DNA of 64,000 nt, taken from contig NZ_JBNNIX010000005.1 of assembly GCF_050269735.1 (NCBI RefSeq), positions 62,001-126,000 of the forward strand. Direction: 5' to 3'. This DNA comes from Paenisporosarcina sp050269735. Lineage in GTDB: Bacteria > Bacillota > Bacilli > Bacillales_A > Planococcaceae. The notes under the pieces are model-generated. The model saw only the letters and a program-made list of their open reading frames with translations, had not been told where the DNA came from and ran no database searches. Positions 1-6,954 of this stretch are shown in pieces. How positions within the stretch are numbered: position 1 is the first letter of the stretch; every line of letters starts with the position of its first letter. A program made the position numbers and the translations under genes.

Positions 1-1
1 A

Positions 2-1192
2 GGCAGACTGCAAATTCAAAAAGTGGATGATGCCTTTGTTTATATTGCGCCAGTCGAGTTTTCTGGTTTCTTTAAATGGGTGAATGGGGACACCACCCCA
101 GGTTACTTCACGATGAGTGCAACTGATTCATCGGACAATCCGAAGTTTGTGAAAGCAGAAATGACGTATACACCATCTTCCTTCTTCCAAAAAAATGTTG
201 CACGCCATTTACGTCTAGAGCTGCCGGAAACGATTTTCCACGGCGACATGCAGCTTGAAATTGATGACGAAGGTAAACCGCATTATATCCGTTCATTCGG
301 GAAATTCGTATCTGCGCGCAATGGTTTTGAAGTGAGGGGAGTAGCTGTGGTTAATCCACAATCCGGTGACATCAAAACCTATGCATTGAACGAAGCGCCA
401 GCCTTCATTGATGGATCGGTTTCGCCAGAAGTGGTGAGTTTGCAAAATGGCTATTTCGGAAATTACGTTCACGGATTCTGGAACAGTTTATTCGGCAAGA
501 AAGATGTGAAATTGCCTTCCGATCAAGGAACGGAAGCGAATGTCAGTCCTATTTTTAATGAGGACGGCGAAATGTATTACTTCACTGATTTCACCAGTCC
601 AAAAGAAGGCGTGGATTCCATGCTCGGGTATTCATTGACGAATGCACGAACAGGGAAAGCGACTTATTATACAGGTAATATGGAAGAATCATATATGGAT
701 TCATATGGTGCCCTTCAAATCGTTGAAAAGAAATTCATCGAGAAAAAGTGGTCAGGTGAAATGCCGATTTTGTACAATTTCTACGGGGAAGCAAGCTGGT
801 TGACGCCAGTACTGGATGCCAATGGATTTTTACAAAACTACTTTATCGTCTCTGCAGCAAATCCGGAAATTTCCGCTTTTGCGAATACACCGAACGAAGC
901 ATTGAAGCTATATAAAACAGCATTGCAACGTGGTGGTAGTAGCGTGAATGGAAGTTCTAAAGCAGAAGAAGCAACAACTACCGGGAACGTGGAGCGGGTA
1001 TACAAAGAGCGAGTGGGTGATTCCACGCTGGTATCGTTCATGTTGACGAATGGAGCGAATTACTTGGTTTCCACAGATGTGGAACCTATGGCGGTCTACC
1101 TAAAAGAGGGCGATCAAGTGAGCGTGACTTATTTGAATACAGGCGAAATTTTCTTACCTGTTAAAGCAATGAAGATAACCAGTTTGGAATAA
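2..1192 (+). CDS. Hypothetical protein, C-terminal part (cut by window edge)
   Basis: The frame is open to the left edge, so the true start lies outside the window; the visible part is about 396 residues and the first in-frame GTG is at 23. I do not recognise the family. The visible part is soluble, rich in aromatic residues and acidic, with no hydrophobic segment long enough for a membrane helix, and it ends in a beta-rich stretch after a Ser/Gly/Glu-rich linker near visible residue 305. It may be the extracytoplasmic or C-terminal domain of a larger membrane protein; that is a guess. It is followed within 10 bases by a strong terminator, so it is the last gene of its transcript. Confidence 0.7.
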   Translation, partial: GRLQIQKVDDAFVYIAPVEFSGFFKWVNGDTTPGYFTMSATDSSDNPKFVKAEMTYTPSSFFQKNVARHLRLELPETIFHGDMQLEIDDEGKPHYIRSFGKFVSARNGFEVRGVAVVNPQSGDIKTYALNEAPAFIDGSVSPEVVSLQNGYFGNYVHGFWNSLFGKKDVKLPSDQGTEANVSPIFNEDGEMYYFTDFTSPKEGVDSMLGYSLTNARTGKATYYTGNMEESYMDSYGALQIVEKKFIEKKWSGEMPILYNFYGEASWLTPVLDANGFLQNYFIVSAANPEISAFANTPNEALKLYKTALQRGGSSVNGSSKAEEATTTGNVERVYKERVGDSTLVSFMLTNGANYLVSTDVEPMAVYLKEGDQVSVTYLNTGEIFLPVKAMKITSLE

Positions 1193-1198
1193 TAGAAA

Positions 1199-1235
1199 GG
1201 CTGTCTCAGTAATTTGAGACAGCCTTTTCTTTTTT
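1199..1235 (+). terminator. Rho-independent terminator
   Basis: A 10-bp perfect stem (GGCTGTCTCA/TGAGACAGCC) with loop GTAATT is followed by TTTTCTTTTTT. It ends the transcript of the preceding gene. The identical hairpin recurs at 1592-1617. Confidence 0.9.
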
Positions 1236-1535
1236 GCACTCAATCAAAATAGAGGGTGGTCGGCTATTTCTTTCGCTTTCCGCGGACGAAACGCTTGCCT
1301 CCTCGGCTCTGCCTGTGGGGTCAAGCTTGTTCCGTTTTTTCCGCAGGAGTCTTCAGAAATAGCCAACCACATGCCTATTTAGCTAGTTTGCAGAGACATG
1401 CTGATCTGTTAATTGAAGTGGGCGGCGACTTCAGCGGGAACAGCATGAGCTGAAGGCCCCGCAAGAACGTAGTGATGAGGAGACTGAAGCCGTGCCCGCG
1501 AAACGCGTCCGCCGTAAAGGAAATCAACAGTTTGT
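1236..1535. repeat. Bacillales-type intergenic repeat element (copy 1)
   Basis: This GC-rich stretch carries no convincing gene. Its left part has inverted ends: GTGGTCGGCTATTTCT at 1256 and a near-complement AGAAATAGCCAACCAC at about 1353-1370. A second part (about 1420-1510) has typical motifs such as GGCGGCGACTTCAGCGGG and GCCCGCGAAACGCGTCCGCC. The first about 55 bases recur inverted at 15820-15890. Elements with such CTTTCCGCGG and CGCGTCCGCC motifs are, from memory, widespread between genes in Bacillus relatives; their role is unknown to me. The open frame 1256-1453 inside it is a by-product of the GC content. Confidence 0.65.
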
Positions 1536-1591
1536 TGCATTTTCTATAGTGCAGTTATATACACTCAATTTCTTGTTTGTCTAGAGTTTGT

Positions 1592-1620
1592 GGCTGTCTC
1601 AGTAATTTGAGACAGCCTTT
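1592..1620. terminator. Second copy of the 1199 hairpin
   Basis: GGCTGTCTCA-GTAATT-TGAGACAGCC followed by TTT, identical over 29 nt to the hairpin at 1199. The T-tract is short on the plus strand and absent on the minus strand, so its strength as a terminator of the minus-strand dehydrogenase gene is doubtful. Confidence 0.6.
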
Positions 1621-1623
1621 ACC

Positions 1624-2568
1624 TTATTTATTCCTTGTTTTTAAAATGGCCATTTGCTTTTCGTCACGTATTTGCGCAAGTTCATCTATGGTTGAATGGC
1701 CGTACGATTCACGTGATTTCTTAGCTAAACTTGATATGGTTTCCTCATCCATCTTGAGATTTCCTTGAGCATCCCAACTTTTTTCCATGGTCGGACCTAG
1801 ATGACGCATGAATGATTCCATACCACCCTGCCCCCCACCTAAATGCATGCCAAGCATCGGTCCGGTAGCGGCCCAGCGTAACCCGATTGAATCTTTGACG
1901 ATTTCGTCTACGTCTTCCATTGCGACGACGCCTTCATCTACTAAATACATCGCCTCCCGCATCATGGCAAACTGCAAACGGTTGGCAACGAAACCAAAGA
2001 CTTCTTTTTGGATATGTTGAGGAGCTTTGCCGAGTGCGCGGTAAAAGACAAGTGCATCTTCGACTGCTTCAGTTGAGGTGAATTGACCTGGCACCACTTC
2101 AACTAGCGGCATCACAAGTGGCGGATTGAATGGATGCCCAATCAGCATACGAGTTTTGTCTTTCATTAATGCTGAAATATCGCTTGCCGGAATGGTTGAT
2201 GAAGAAGAAAGCAACAGAGTATGTGGTTCCACATACTTTTCGATATCGGCGAAAAGTTCCTGTTTAAGCGTTAATTGTTCTGGCCCGTTTTCCTGTATGA
2301 CTGATGTCCCCGTCACAGCTTGCTGAAGGTCAGACGTTAATGTTAATCGGGATTCAAAGCCTTTAGGAGGCAGGTTGAGTAATGCTAATGTAGATTCAAT
2401 GGATTTGAAATGCTGCTCAGTCACTTCTTTCAAATCCGGTCGTGGATCGTATAATCTTACCGTCAGCCCGTGTGCTAAAAATAAAGTCGCCCACGAAAGT
2501 CCAATCGTTCCTGCCCCAATTACGGTCACAGGATTGAAACGGTGTAAATCACTATGTATGCGCGTCAT
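1624..2568 (-). CDS. 3-hydroxyacyl-CoA dehydrogenase family protein (carnitine/gulonate dehydrogenase-like)
   Basis: A 314-residue NAD-dependent dehydrogenase. A Rossmann fold opens the protein with VIGAGTIGLSWA (residues 15-27) and an acidic Asp in RLYDPR that should select NAD. HPFNPP near residue 142 is the family active-site signature, and the C-terminal helical domain starts around residue 185 (FGFVANRLQFAMMREA). The single-domain size and the C-terminal extension resemble the L-carnitine 3-dehydrogenase, L-gulonate 3-dehydrogenase and lambda-crystallin group more than the shorter 3-hydroxybutyryl-CoA dehydrogenases. AGGAGG lies 7 bases before the ATG. It is transcribed alone, divergently from the next genes. 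The substrate cannot be told from sequence. Confidence 0.85.
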   Translation of the reverse strand: MTRIHSDLHRFNPVTVIGAGTIGLSWATLFLAHGLTVRLYDPRPDLKEVTEQHFKSIESTLALLNLPPKGFESRLTLTSDLQQAVTGTSVIQENGPEQLTLKQELFADIEKYVEPHTLLLSSSSTIPASDISALMKDKTRMLIGHPFNPPLVMPLVEVVPGQFTSTEAVEDALVFYRALGKAPQHIQKEVFGFVANRLQFAMMREAMYLVDEGVVAMEDVDEIVKDSIGLRWAATGPMLGMHLGGGQGGMESFMRHLGPTMEKSWDAQGNLKMDEETISSLAKKSRESYGHSTIDELAQIRDEKQMAILKTRNK

Positions 2569-2656
2569 GGCTCAACCTCCTAGTTTTAACTAAAACCATG
2601 TTATCATATTTAAATAGTTCCTTTGTGAGAATTTTTTGAATGGGTAAAGGATGTGG

Positions 2657-2755
2657 ATGATGATGAGTTTTGGTGGTGTACCCGAGTGGTTTTACATATT
2701 GGCATTTGCCGTGGTCATTGGAATTGTTGTGTTTACGGAATGGTGGACTCGTTAG
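2657..2755 (+). CDS. Small single-span membrane peptide (32 aa)
   Basis: A short ORF, ATG at 2657 and TAG at 2753, preceded by AAAGG at 2646-2650 (spacing 6). The peptide begins MMMSFGGVPEWFYILAFAVV, continues with a hydrophobic IGIVVF stretch and ends TEWWTR. It therefore has one membrane span of about 16-18 residues, tryptophans at both boundaries and a charged C-terminus. Bacillales genomes carry many unannotated peptides of this kind. It ends 27 bases before the SDR gene and could share its transcript. Function unknown; support is the ribosome binding site plus membrane-peptide composition only. Confidence 0.5.
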   Translation: MMMSFGGVPEWFYILAFAVVIGIVVFTEWWTR

Positions 2756-2782
2756 GTTACAGATGAAAGGTGGAATTCTATT

Positions 2783-3517
2783 ATGAATCAATCACAAGTG
2801 GTTATTGTTACTGGCGCGTCACACGGCATAGGTCGCGGAATTGCCGAAGCTTATGTGGCAAAAGGTGCCCAGGTCGTCCTGGCTGATGTGAACGAGAAGC
2901 TAGGTAGAGAAGTCAGTAAACAGCTTGTTGGCAGTGTGTTTGTTAAAACGGATGTAAGAAAAGAAGCCGACATTATAAATCTGATGAAAGAAACATTAAA
3001 AGCATTCGGTCGGATCGATATCCTCATTAATAATGCAGGGAAGAGCGACTTCAAACCGCTTTTTGAATTATCGATAACGGAGTGGGATGACGTAATTAAT
3101 ACAAATTTACGCAGTGTTTTTTTATGTTCGCGCGAAGCTGCGCTGCAAATGCGTGAGCAGGAAAGTGGCGGATCAATCGTCAATATTGCCTCTACTCGCG
3201 CGTCTATGTCTGAACCGAATTCCGAAGCATACGCAGCAACGAAAGGCGGAATTGTCGCGGTAACCCATGCGCTTGCAGCATCTCTTGCGGAGCATCGTAT
3301 CACAGTCAATGCAATTTCACCGGGCTGGATTGAAACAGGGGATTACAGCGAACTTCGCGATATTGACCATGAACAACATCTGTCCGGTAGGGTGGGTAAA
3401 CCATCCGATATTGCCAAGGCTTGTCTGTATTTAACCGATCCACAAAACGATTTTGTCACAGGAATTAATTTGGTCGTGGACGGCGGCATGACGCGCAAAA
3501 TGATCTACGAACATTGA
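2783..3517 (+). CDS. SDR family NAD(P)-dependent oxidoreductase
   Basis: A 244-residue classical short-chain dehydrogenase/reductase. It has TGASHGIG (nucleotide binding, residues 10-17), an Asp at the end of beta-2 (VLADVNE) that favours NAD, NNAG (residues 85-88), a catalytic Ser in NIAS, YAATK with the catalytic Tyr and Lys, and the SPGWIET loop; VDGGMTRK closes the fold. AAAGGTGG precedes the ATG. Substrate is unknown; the length fits the 3-oxoacyl-ACP reductase/glucose dehydrogenase-like group. The Nudix gene follows 20 bases on with its own ribosome binding site, so the two are probably cotranscribed. Confidence 0.88.
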   Translation: MNQSQVVIVTGASHGIGRGIAEAYVAKGAQVVLADVNEKLGREVSKQLVGSVFVKTDVRKEADIINLMKETLKAFGRIDILINNAGKSDFKPLFELSITEWDDVINTNLRSVFLCSREAALQMREQESGGSIVNIASTRASMSEPNSEAYAATKGGIVAVTHALAASLAEHRITVNAISPGWIETGDYSELRDIDHEQHLSGRVGKPSDIAKACLYLTDPQNDFVTGINLVVDGGMTRKMIYEH

Positions 3518-3537
3518 ATGTATTAGGAGGTTTGTCT

Positions 3538-3960
3538 ATGTTTCAGTGGAAAGGTGCCGCAGGCGTGTGCATCAATGAAGAAAATCAATTATTAATGGTG
3601 TTGCAAGCTGCACCAGATGAAGAGCCAAAATGGACCGTTCCTTCAGGTGGAATCGAAGGCAATGAAACGTTTGAGGAAGCTTGTATCCGAGAATTTGAAG
3701 AAGAAACTGGTTTGACCGTTGAAATTGTGTCTAAACTTCAGGACAAAAACGGAATGAATGCACAGTACGGGATTTCTTATGATATACAGTATTTCTTGGT
3801 GAAGCGGGTAAGCGGTGAGTTAACCTTGCAGGACCCGGATGAATTTATTCTGGAGATTGCCTGGAAATCTGCGGATGAATTGGATTCGTTAGAGATGAGT
3901 TATCCTGAGGATGTGGCGTTCTTGAAGGAACTGCTGGTTAAGGCACCGGAAATTTGTTGA
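3538..3960 (+). CDS. Nudix hydrolase
   Basis: A 140-residue Nudix domain protein that should hydrolyse a nucleoside diphosphate linked to another group, using Mg2+. The Nudix box is intact: GGIEGNETFEEACIREFEEE followed by TGL, at about residues 33-55. The fold begins at WKGAAGVCINEENQLLMV. The start at 3538 is chosen because AGGAGG lies 7 bases upstream; the longer frame from TTG at 3514 would read through that ribosome binding site. The gene is last in the block and is followed by the first GTTGCAAC array and a shared terminator. Substrate unknown. Confidence 0.85.
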   Translation: MFQWKGAAGVCINEENQLLMVLQAAPDEEPKWTVPSGGIEGNETFEEACIREFEEETGLTVEIVSKLQDKNGMNAQYGISYDIQYFLVKRVSGELTLQDPDEFILEIAWKSADELDSLEMSYPEDVAFLKELLVKAPEIC

Positions 3961-3973
3961 GTAGGCTCTCGTA

Positions 3974-4090
3974 ATTAGGGGAAAAATGGATAGTTGCAAC
4001 CAAATCACGAAAGTTGCAACCAAATCCTAAAAGTTGCAACCAAATCACGAAAGTTGCAACCAAAATCCGAAAAGTTGCAACGAAATATCA
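3974..4090. repeat. Intergenic tandem array A, GTTGCAACCAAATC units, 20-nt period
   Basis: Five copies of the palindrome GTTGCAAC begin at 3993, 4013, 4033, 4053 and 4074, each followed by C/GAAAT. A 24-nt header (3974-3997) starts ATTAGGGGAAAA and runs into the first unit; closely similar headers precede the arrays at 46115 and 52112. It lies between the convergent Nudix and proS genes. Twenty is not a multiple of three, so it is unlikely to be coding. Confidence 0.85.
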
Positions 4091-4112
4091 AAGACAGAAT
4101 GGTCTTGATGAA

Positions 4113-4147
4113 AAAAGCCTTCCCGCACATTCAAGTGGGGAAGGCTT
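4113..4147. terminator. Bidirectional terminator between Nudix gene and proS
   Basis: AAAGCCTTCCC pairs with GGGGAAGGCTTT around a loop of about 12 nt; an A-run on the left and a T-rich right flank allow use in both directions. It serves the two convergent genes. Confidence 0.8.
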
Positions 4148-4156
4148 TCACTGTTT

Positions 4157-5587
4157 TTAGTATGCTTTAGCCCAATAAACCATCTTTTCAGCTGGTTTTT
4201 CGCAGCAAACGCAAGTATCGCTAAGCTTTTCTTGTTCGAATGGGATGCAACGTGACGTTGCAGAAGTTTCTTCTTTTATGAACTCTTCACATGCCACCTC
4301 TCCACACCACATCGCTTTGATGAAGCCTGGATTTTCTACGATAACACGTTTAAATTCATCAAAAGATTTCGCTACCGACGTATGTTGTTCCCTGTGAGAC
4401 AAAGCTTTGTTAAATAAATTGTTCTGAATGTCTTCTAGCAATGTCGTCAGTTTATCTTCCAGTTCATTCTCAGACACCACAAGCTTCTCACCAGTATCGC
4501 GTCGTACCAACACGACTTGACCTTGTTCGATATCTTTTGGTCCAACTTCCAGGCGAATTGGAATTCCTTTCATTTCGTATTCATTGAATTTCCAGCCTGG
4601 TTTTTTATTCGATGCATCTATTCCGACTCGGGCACTACCTGATAATCGGTCTTTCAAGCTGTACGCATAATCCAATACACCTTCTTTATGTTGTGCAATT
4701 GGCACAATCATCACTTGTGTTGGCGCAATTTTTGGAGGCATGACAAGACCGCGATCGTCACCGTGCACCATAATCATGGCCCCGATAATGCGGGTTGTGA
4801 ATCCCCATGATGTTTGATGAACATATTGTTGCTTGCCTTCTTTGTCCAGATATTTAATATCGAAAGCACGTGCGAAGCCATCGCCGAAGTGATGGGAAGT
4901 GCCTGATTGTAGCGCTTTTCCATCATGCATCAATGTTTCGATTGTATATGTGAATTTGGCTCCGGAAAATTTCTCTTTATCCGTTTTCTGCCCTTTTACA
5001 ACTGGAATGGCAAGCCATTCTTCACAAAGCATCGCATATTCATCTAACATACGGATGGTTTCTACTTGCGCATCCTCATCAGTAGCATGCGCTGTATGTC
5101 CTTCTTGCCATAAAAACTCTAGCGTACGTAAGAACGGACGCGTCGTCTTTTCCCAACGGACTACATTGGACCACTGATTGTAAAGCTTAGGCAAGTCACG
5201 ATAAGAATGAATGATATTGCTGAAATGCTCACAAAATAATACTTCTGAAGTTGGTCGTACACATAGACGTTCCGCTAATTTTTCGTTGCCGCCATGCGTC
5301 ACCCAAGCGACTTCAGGTGCAAATCCTTCAATATGATCTTTTTCTTTTTGCAATAAAGATTCTGGAATGAAGAGTGGCATATAGACATTTTCGTGACCCG
5401 TTGCTTTAATGCGTGCATCCAACGCTTCTTTTACATTGTCCCAAATTGCGTAACCATAAGGACGTATAATCATTGACCCACGCACGCTTGAATAATCCGC
5501 GAGCTCCGCTTTTGTCACAACATCCGTAAACCACTGAGCGAAGTCATCATCCATCGCCGTAACACTTTGTACAAACTCTTTTTTCAT
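4157..5587 (-). CDS. proS: Prolyl-tRNA synthetase (short, archaeal/eukaryotic-like type)
   Basis: A 476-residue class II aminoacyl-tRNA synthetase that charges tRNA-Pro. It shows motif 1 around SMIIRPYGYAIWDNV, motif 2 in the stretch RTLEFLWQEGHTAHA, SGTSHHFGDGFARAFDIK, and motif 3 in GDDRGLVMPP. There is no editing insertion, and the C-terminal domain has four clustered Cys (CEEF, CIPFEQEKL, CVCCEKP) that may bind zinc and ends in a C-terminal Tyr; this is the ProRS type 3 layout also found in some Bacillus beside the long bacterial form. The start at 5587 has AAAGGGG 9 bases upstream. The gene is alone behind a proline T-box. Confidence 0.93.
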   Translation of the reverse strand: MKKEFVQSVTAMDDDFAQWFTDVVTKAELADYSSVRGSMIIRPYGYAIWDNVKEALDARIKATGHENVYMPLFIPESLLQKEKDHIEGFAPEVAWVTHGGNEKLAERLCVRPTSEVLFCEHFSNIIHSYRDLPKLYNQWSNVVRWEKTTRPFLRTLEFLWQEGHTAHATDEDAQVETIRMLDEYAMLCEEWLAIPVVKGQKTDKEKFSGAKFTYTIETLMHDGKALQSGTSHHFGDGFARAFDIKYLDKEGKQQYVHQTSWGFTTRIIGAMIMVHGDDRGLVMPPKIAPTQVMIVPIAQHKEGVLDYAYSLKDRLSGSARVGIDASNKKPGWKFNEYEMKGIPIRLEVGPKDIEQGQVVLVRRDTGEKLVVSENELEDKLTTLLEDIQNNLFNKALSHREQHTSVAKSFDEFKRVIVENPGFIKAMWCGEVACEEFIKEETSATSRCIPFEQEKLSDTCVCCEKPAEKMVYWAKAY

Positions 5588-5611
5588 TAGAAACACCCCT
5601 TTAATTAGAAT

Positions 5612-5845
5612 AAAAAAAGCTCTGCGACAAACGAGGGACCATGTTCATGGCGGTACCACCCTCATTTGAAGCAAAGCTTCACACTCAAACATGTTAACGG
5701 CTGTCGCCGCGAATATCTTTCGACTTCGAACTCAAAGGTAGGTTCAAGAAGTGGTTTTTAGGAGTCTTTCACCTTGCAACTCCCTCTCTAAAAAAACACA
5801 CGTTTCTATACTGGTCCTTATCACTGTTGTTAAACTATTTCTGTG
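5612..5845 (-). promoter_or_regulatory. T-box leader of proS
   Basis: On the minus strand the leader contains the T-box core GGGTGGTACCGC (about 5645-5663), a following terminator-type arm GGTCCCTC and a T7 tract just before the proS ribosome binding site. Upstream, GAACCTACC lies where the specifier loop is expected and would present CCT, a proline codon. Uncharged tRNA-Pro should therefore promote readthrough into proS. The core is unmistakable; the exact specifier position is inferred. Confidence 0.92.
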
Positions 5846-5937
5846 ATTATAGCGACTAATGATTTAACATGTCAACAAAATTTTATGAGCTCTTGTGATA
5901 TAATGAGCCAAAGAACCATAATGAAAAGAGGCGCACT

Positions 5938-6408
5938 ATGCTAACATTTGAACAAAAACAAGAAATCATTGAATCTTACCCTAAACTGACTAAAAAGGAA
6001 GTATCATTAAAACGTTTGAACTATCACTTTGAAGATAGTCTATATGATAAAAAAACGGTCGTTTACCATTTGCATCCGAACGGTAACGGATTTGTATTTG
6101 TAGGGGATTTGAAGAAATATCAATCGGACAGTAAAGGCATGATCAACATTCGTGAAGCGACTGAAGCTGAGCTTCGTGAAATGATTACAGATTCTATCGG
6201 AATTTTATCTGAAGAAGAACATTATGAAGAAGAAGTACTGAACGTAGAGCAAGTATGGAAAAATCGTGAAGGCCAGGAATTAAAGCTGATTCAGGAAGAT
6301 ACACTGTGGAACATTTACCACACACACAACCTGGAAGAGAGCTACGGTTCATTTGAAGAAGCAGAAGAGTATTTGTTGAGTGAAGGATTCCGCACATCAA
6401 CTAAATGA
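5938..6408 (+). CDS. Conserved hypothetical protein
   Basis: A 156-residue acidic, soluble protein with no membrane segment or known catalytic motif that I recognise. The N-terminal half (about residues 20-75) has a strand-rich section around HFEDSLYDKKTVVYHLHPN and FVFVGDL. After an acidic EEEHYEEEV linker, the C-terminal part ends in a helix rich in Glu (FEEAEEYLLSEGF). GAAAAGAGG lies before the ATG, and an extended -10 (TGTGATATAAT, about 5895-5904) is a possible promoter. It overlaps the next acetyltransferase gene in ATGA fashion, so the two are translationally coupled. Function unknown. Confidence 0.75.
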   Translation: MLTFEQKQEIIESYPKLTKKEVSLKRLNYHFEDSLYDKKTVVYHLHPNGNGFVFVGDLKKYQSDSKGMINIREATEAELREMITDSIGILSEEEHYEEEVLNVEQVWKNREGQELKLIQEDTLWNIYHTHNLEESYGSFEEAEEYLLSEGFRTSTK

Positions 6409-6866
6409 TGGACATTAGAAAATTAACAAAAGAGGAAACGCCGCCGTGGGAGTTATTGCTGCTGGCGGATCCTTCACGTGCTATTGTTGAAGAATACCTA
6501 AAAAGTGGAAACGTCTACGTGGGCGAAAAGTCAGGCAAAGCCATCGGTGCATATGTTCTGATGGAAACGAAGAAAGTCGTCGTTGAAATTATGAATGTAG
6601 CTGTCCATGAAAATTTCCAAGGAAAAGGATATGGCAAACAATTGATTGCCCACGCAATAAACGAAGCCTCCAAAAGAGGGTATGCACAAGTTGAAATTGG
6701 GACAGGTAATTCAAGTATTCAGCAATTGAAACTTTATCAGCAATGCGGATTTCGTATAATCGGTATAGACTTCGACTACTTTACGCGGAATTACGATGAA
6801 CCGATTGTTGAAAATGGTTTGTTGTGCCGCGATATGATTCGACTTTGCTATACATTTGAGGACTAG
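6405..6866 (+). CDS. GNAT family N-acetyltransferase
   Basis: A 153-residue protein with the GNAT fold. Motif A is NVAVHENFQGKGYGKQLIAH (about residues 65-84), matching Q/RxxGxG/A for acetyl-CoA pyrophosphate binding, and it is followed by VEIGTGNSSIQQLKLYQQCG, the typical beta-5/alpha-4 region. It resembles B. subtilis YvbK from memory. The acceptor substrate is unknown. Its ATG overlaps the stop of the preceding gene, and a terminator stem includes its own stop codon, so this is the end of a two-gene operon. Confidence 0.88.
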   Translation: MMDIRKLTKEETPPWELLLLADPSRAIVEEYLKSGNVYVGEKSGKAIGAYVLMETKKVVVEIMNVAVHENFQGKGYGKQLIAHAINEASKRGYAQVEIGTGNSSIQQLKLYQQCGFRIIGIDFDYFTRNYDEPIVENGLLCRDMIRLCYTFED

Positions 6867-6890
6867 GATAAATTCCTAGTTCTTTTTTCT
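6862..6890 (+). terminator. Terminator overlapping the acetyltransferase stop codon
   Basis: Stem ACTAGGA/TCCTAGT with loop TAAAT, then TCTTTTTTCT. The TAG stop of the acetyltransferase gene is inside the left arm. Confidence 0.75.
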
Positions 6891-6940
6891 TTGGAACAAT
6901 GTATCTATTATCGATATACTAGTAGAAACAATTATCGATA
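6891..6940 (+). promoter_or_regulatory. Promoter with two operator-like ATTATCGATA sites
   Basis: A -35 TTGGAA (6891-6896) and -10 TATACT (6914-6919) are spaced 17 bp. ATTATCGATA (core TATCGATA palindrome) occurs at 6907-6916, overlapping the -10, and again at 6931-6940, 24 bp downstream and just before the ribosome binding site. The downstream gene encodes a winged-helix protein, so autorepression is plausible. Confidence 0.6.
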
Positions 6941-6954
6941 GGTGGTGTACGAGG

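Noticed and set aside
1256..1453. 65-residue plus-strand ORF
   Set aside because: Falls wholly within the GC-rich repeat element and has no ribosome site.
3974..4090. CRISPR array
   Set aside because: Units are 20 bases with an 8-14 base conserved core and no spacer-sized unique sequence; no cas gene in the window.
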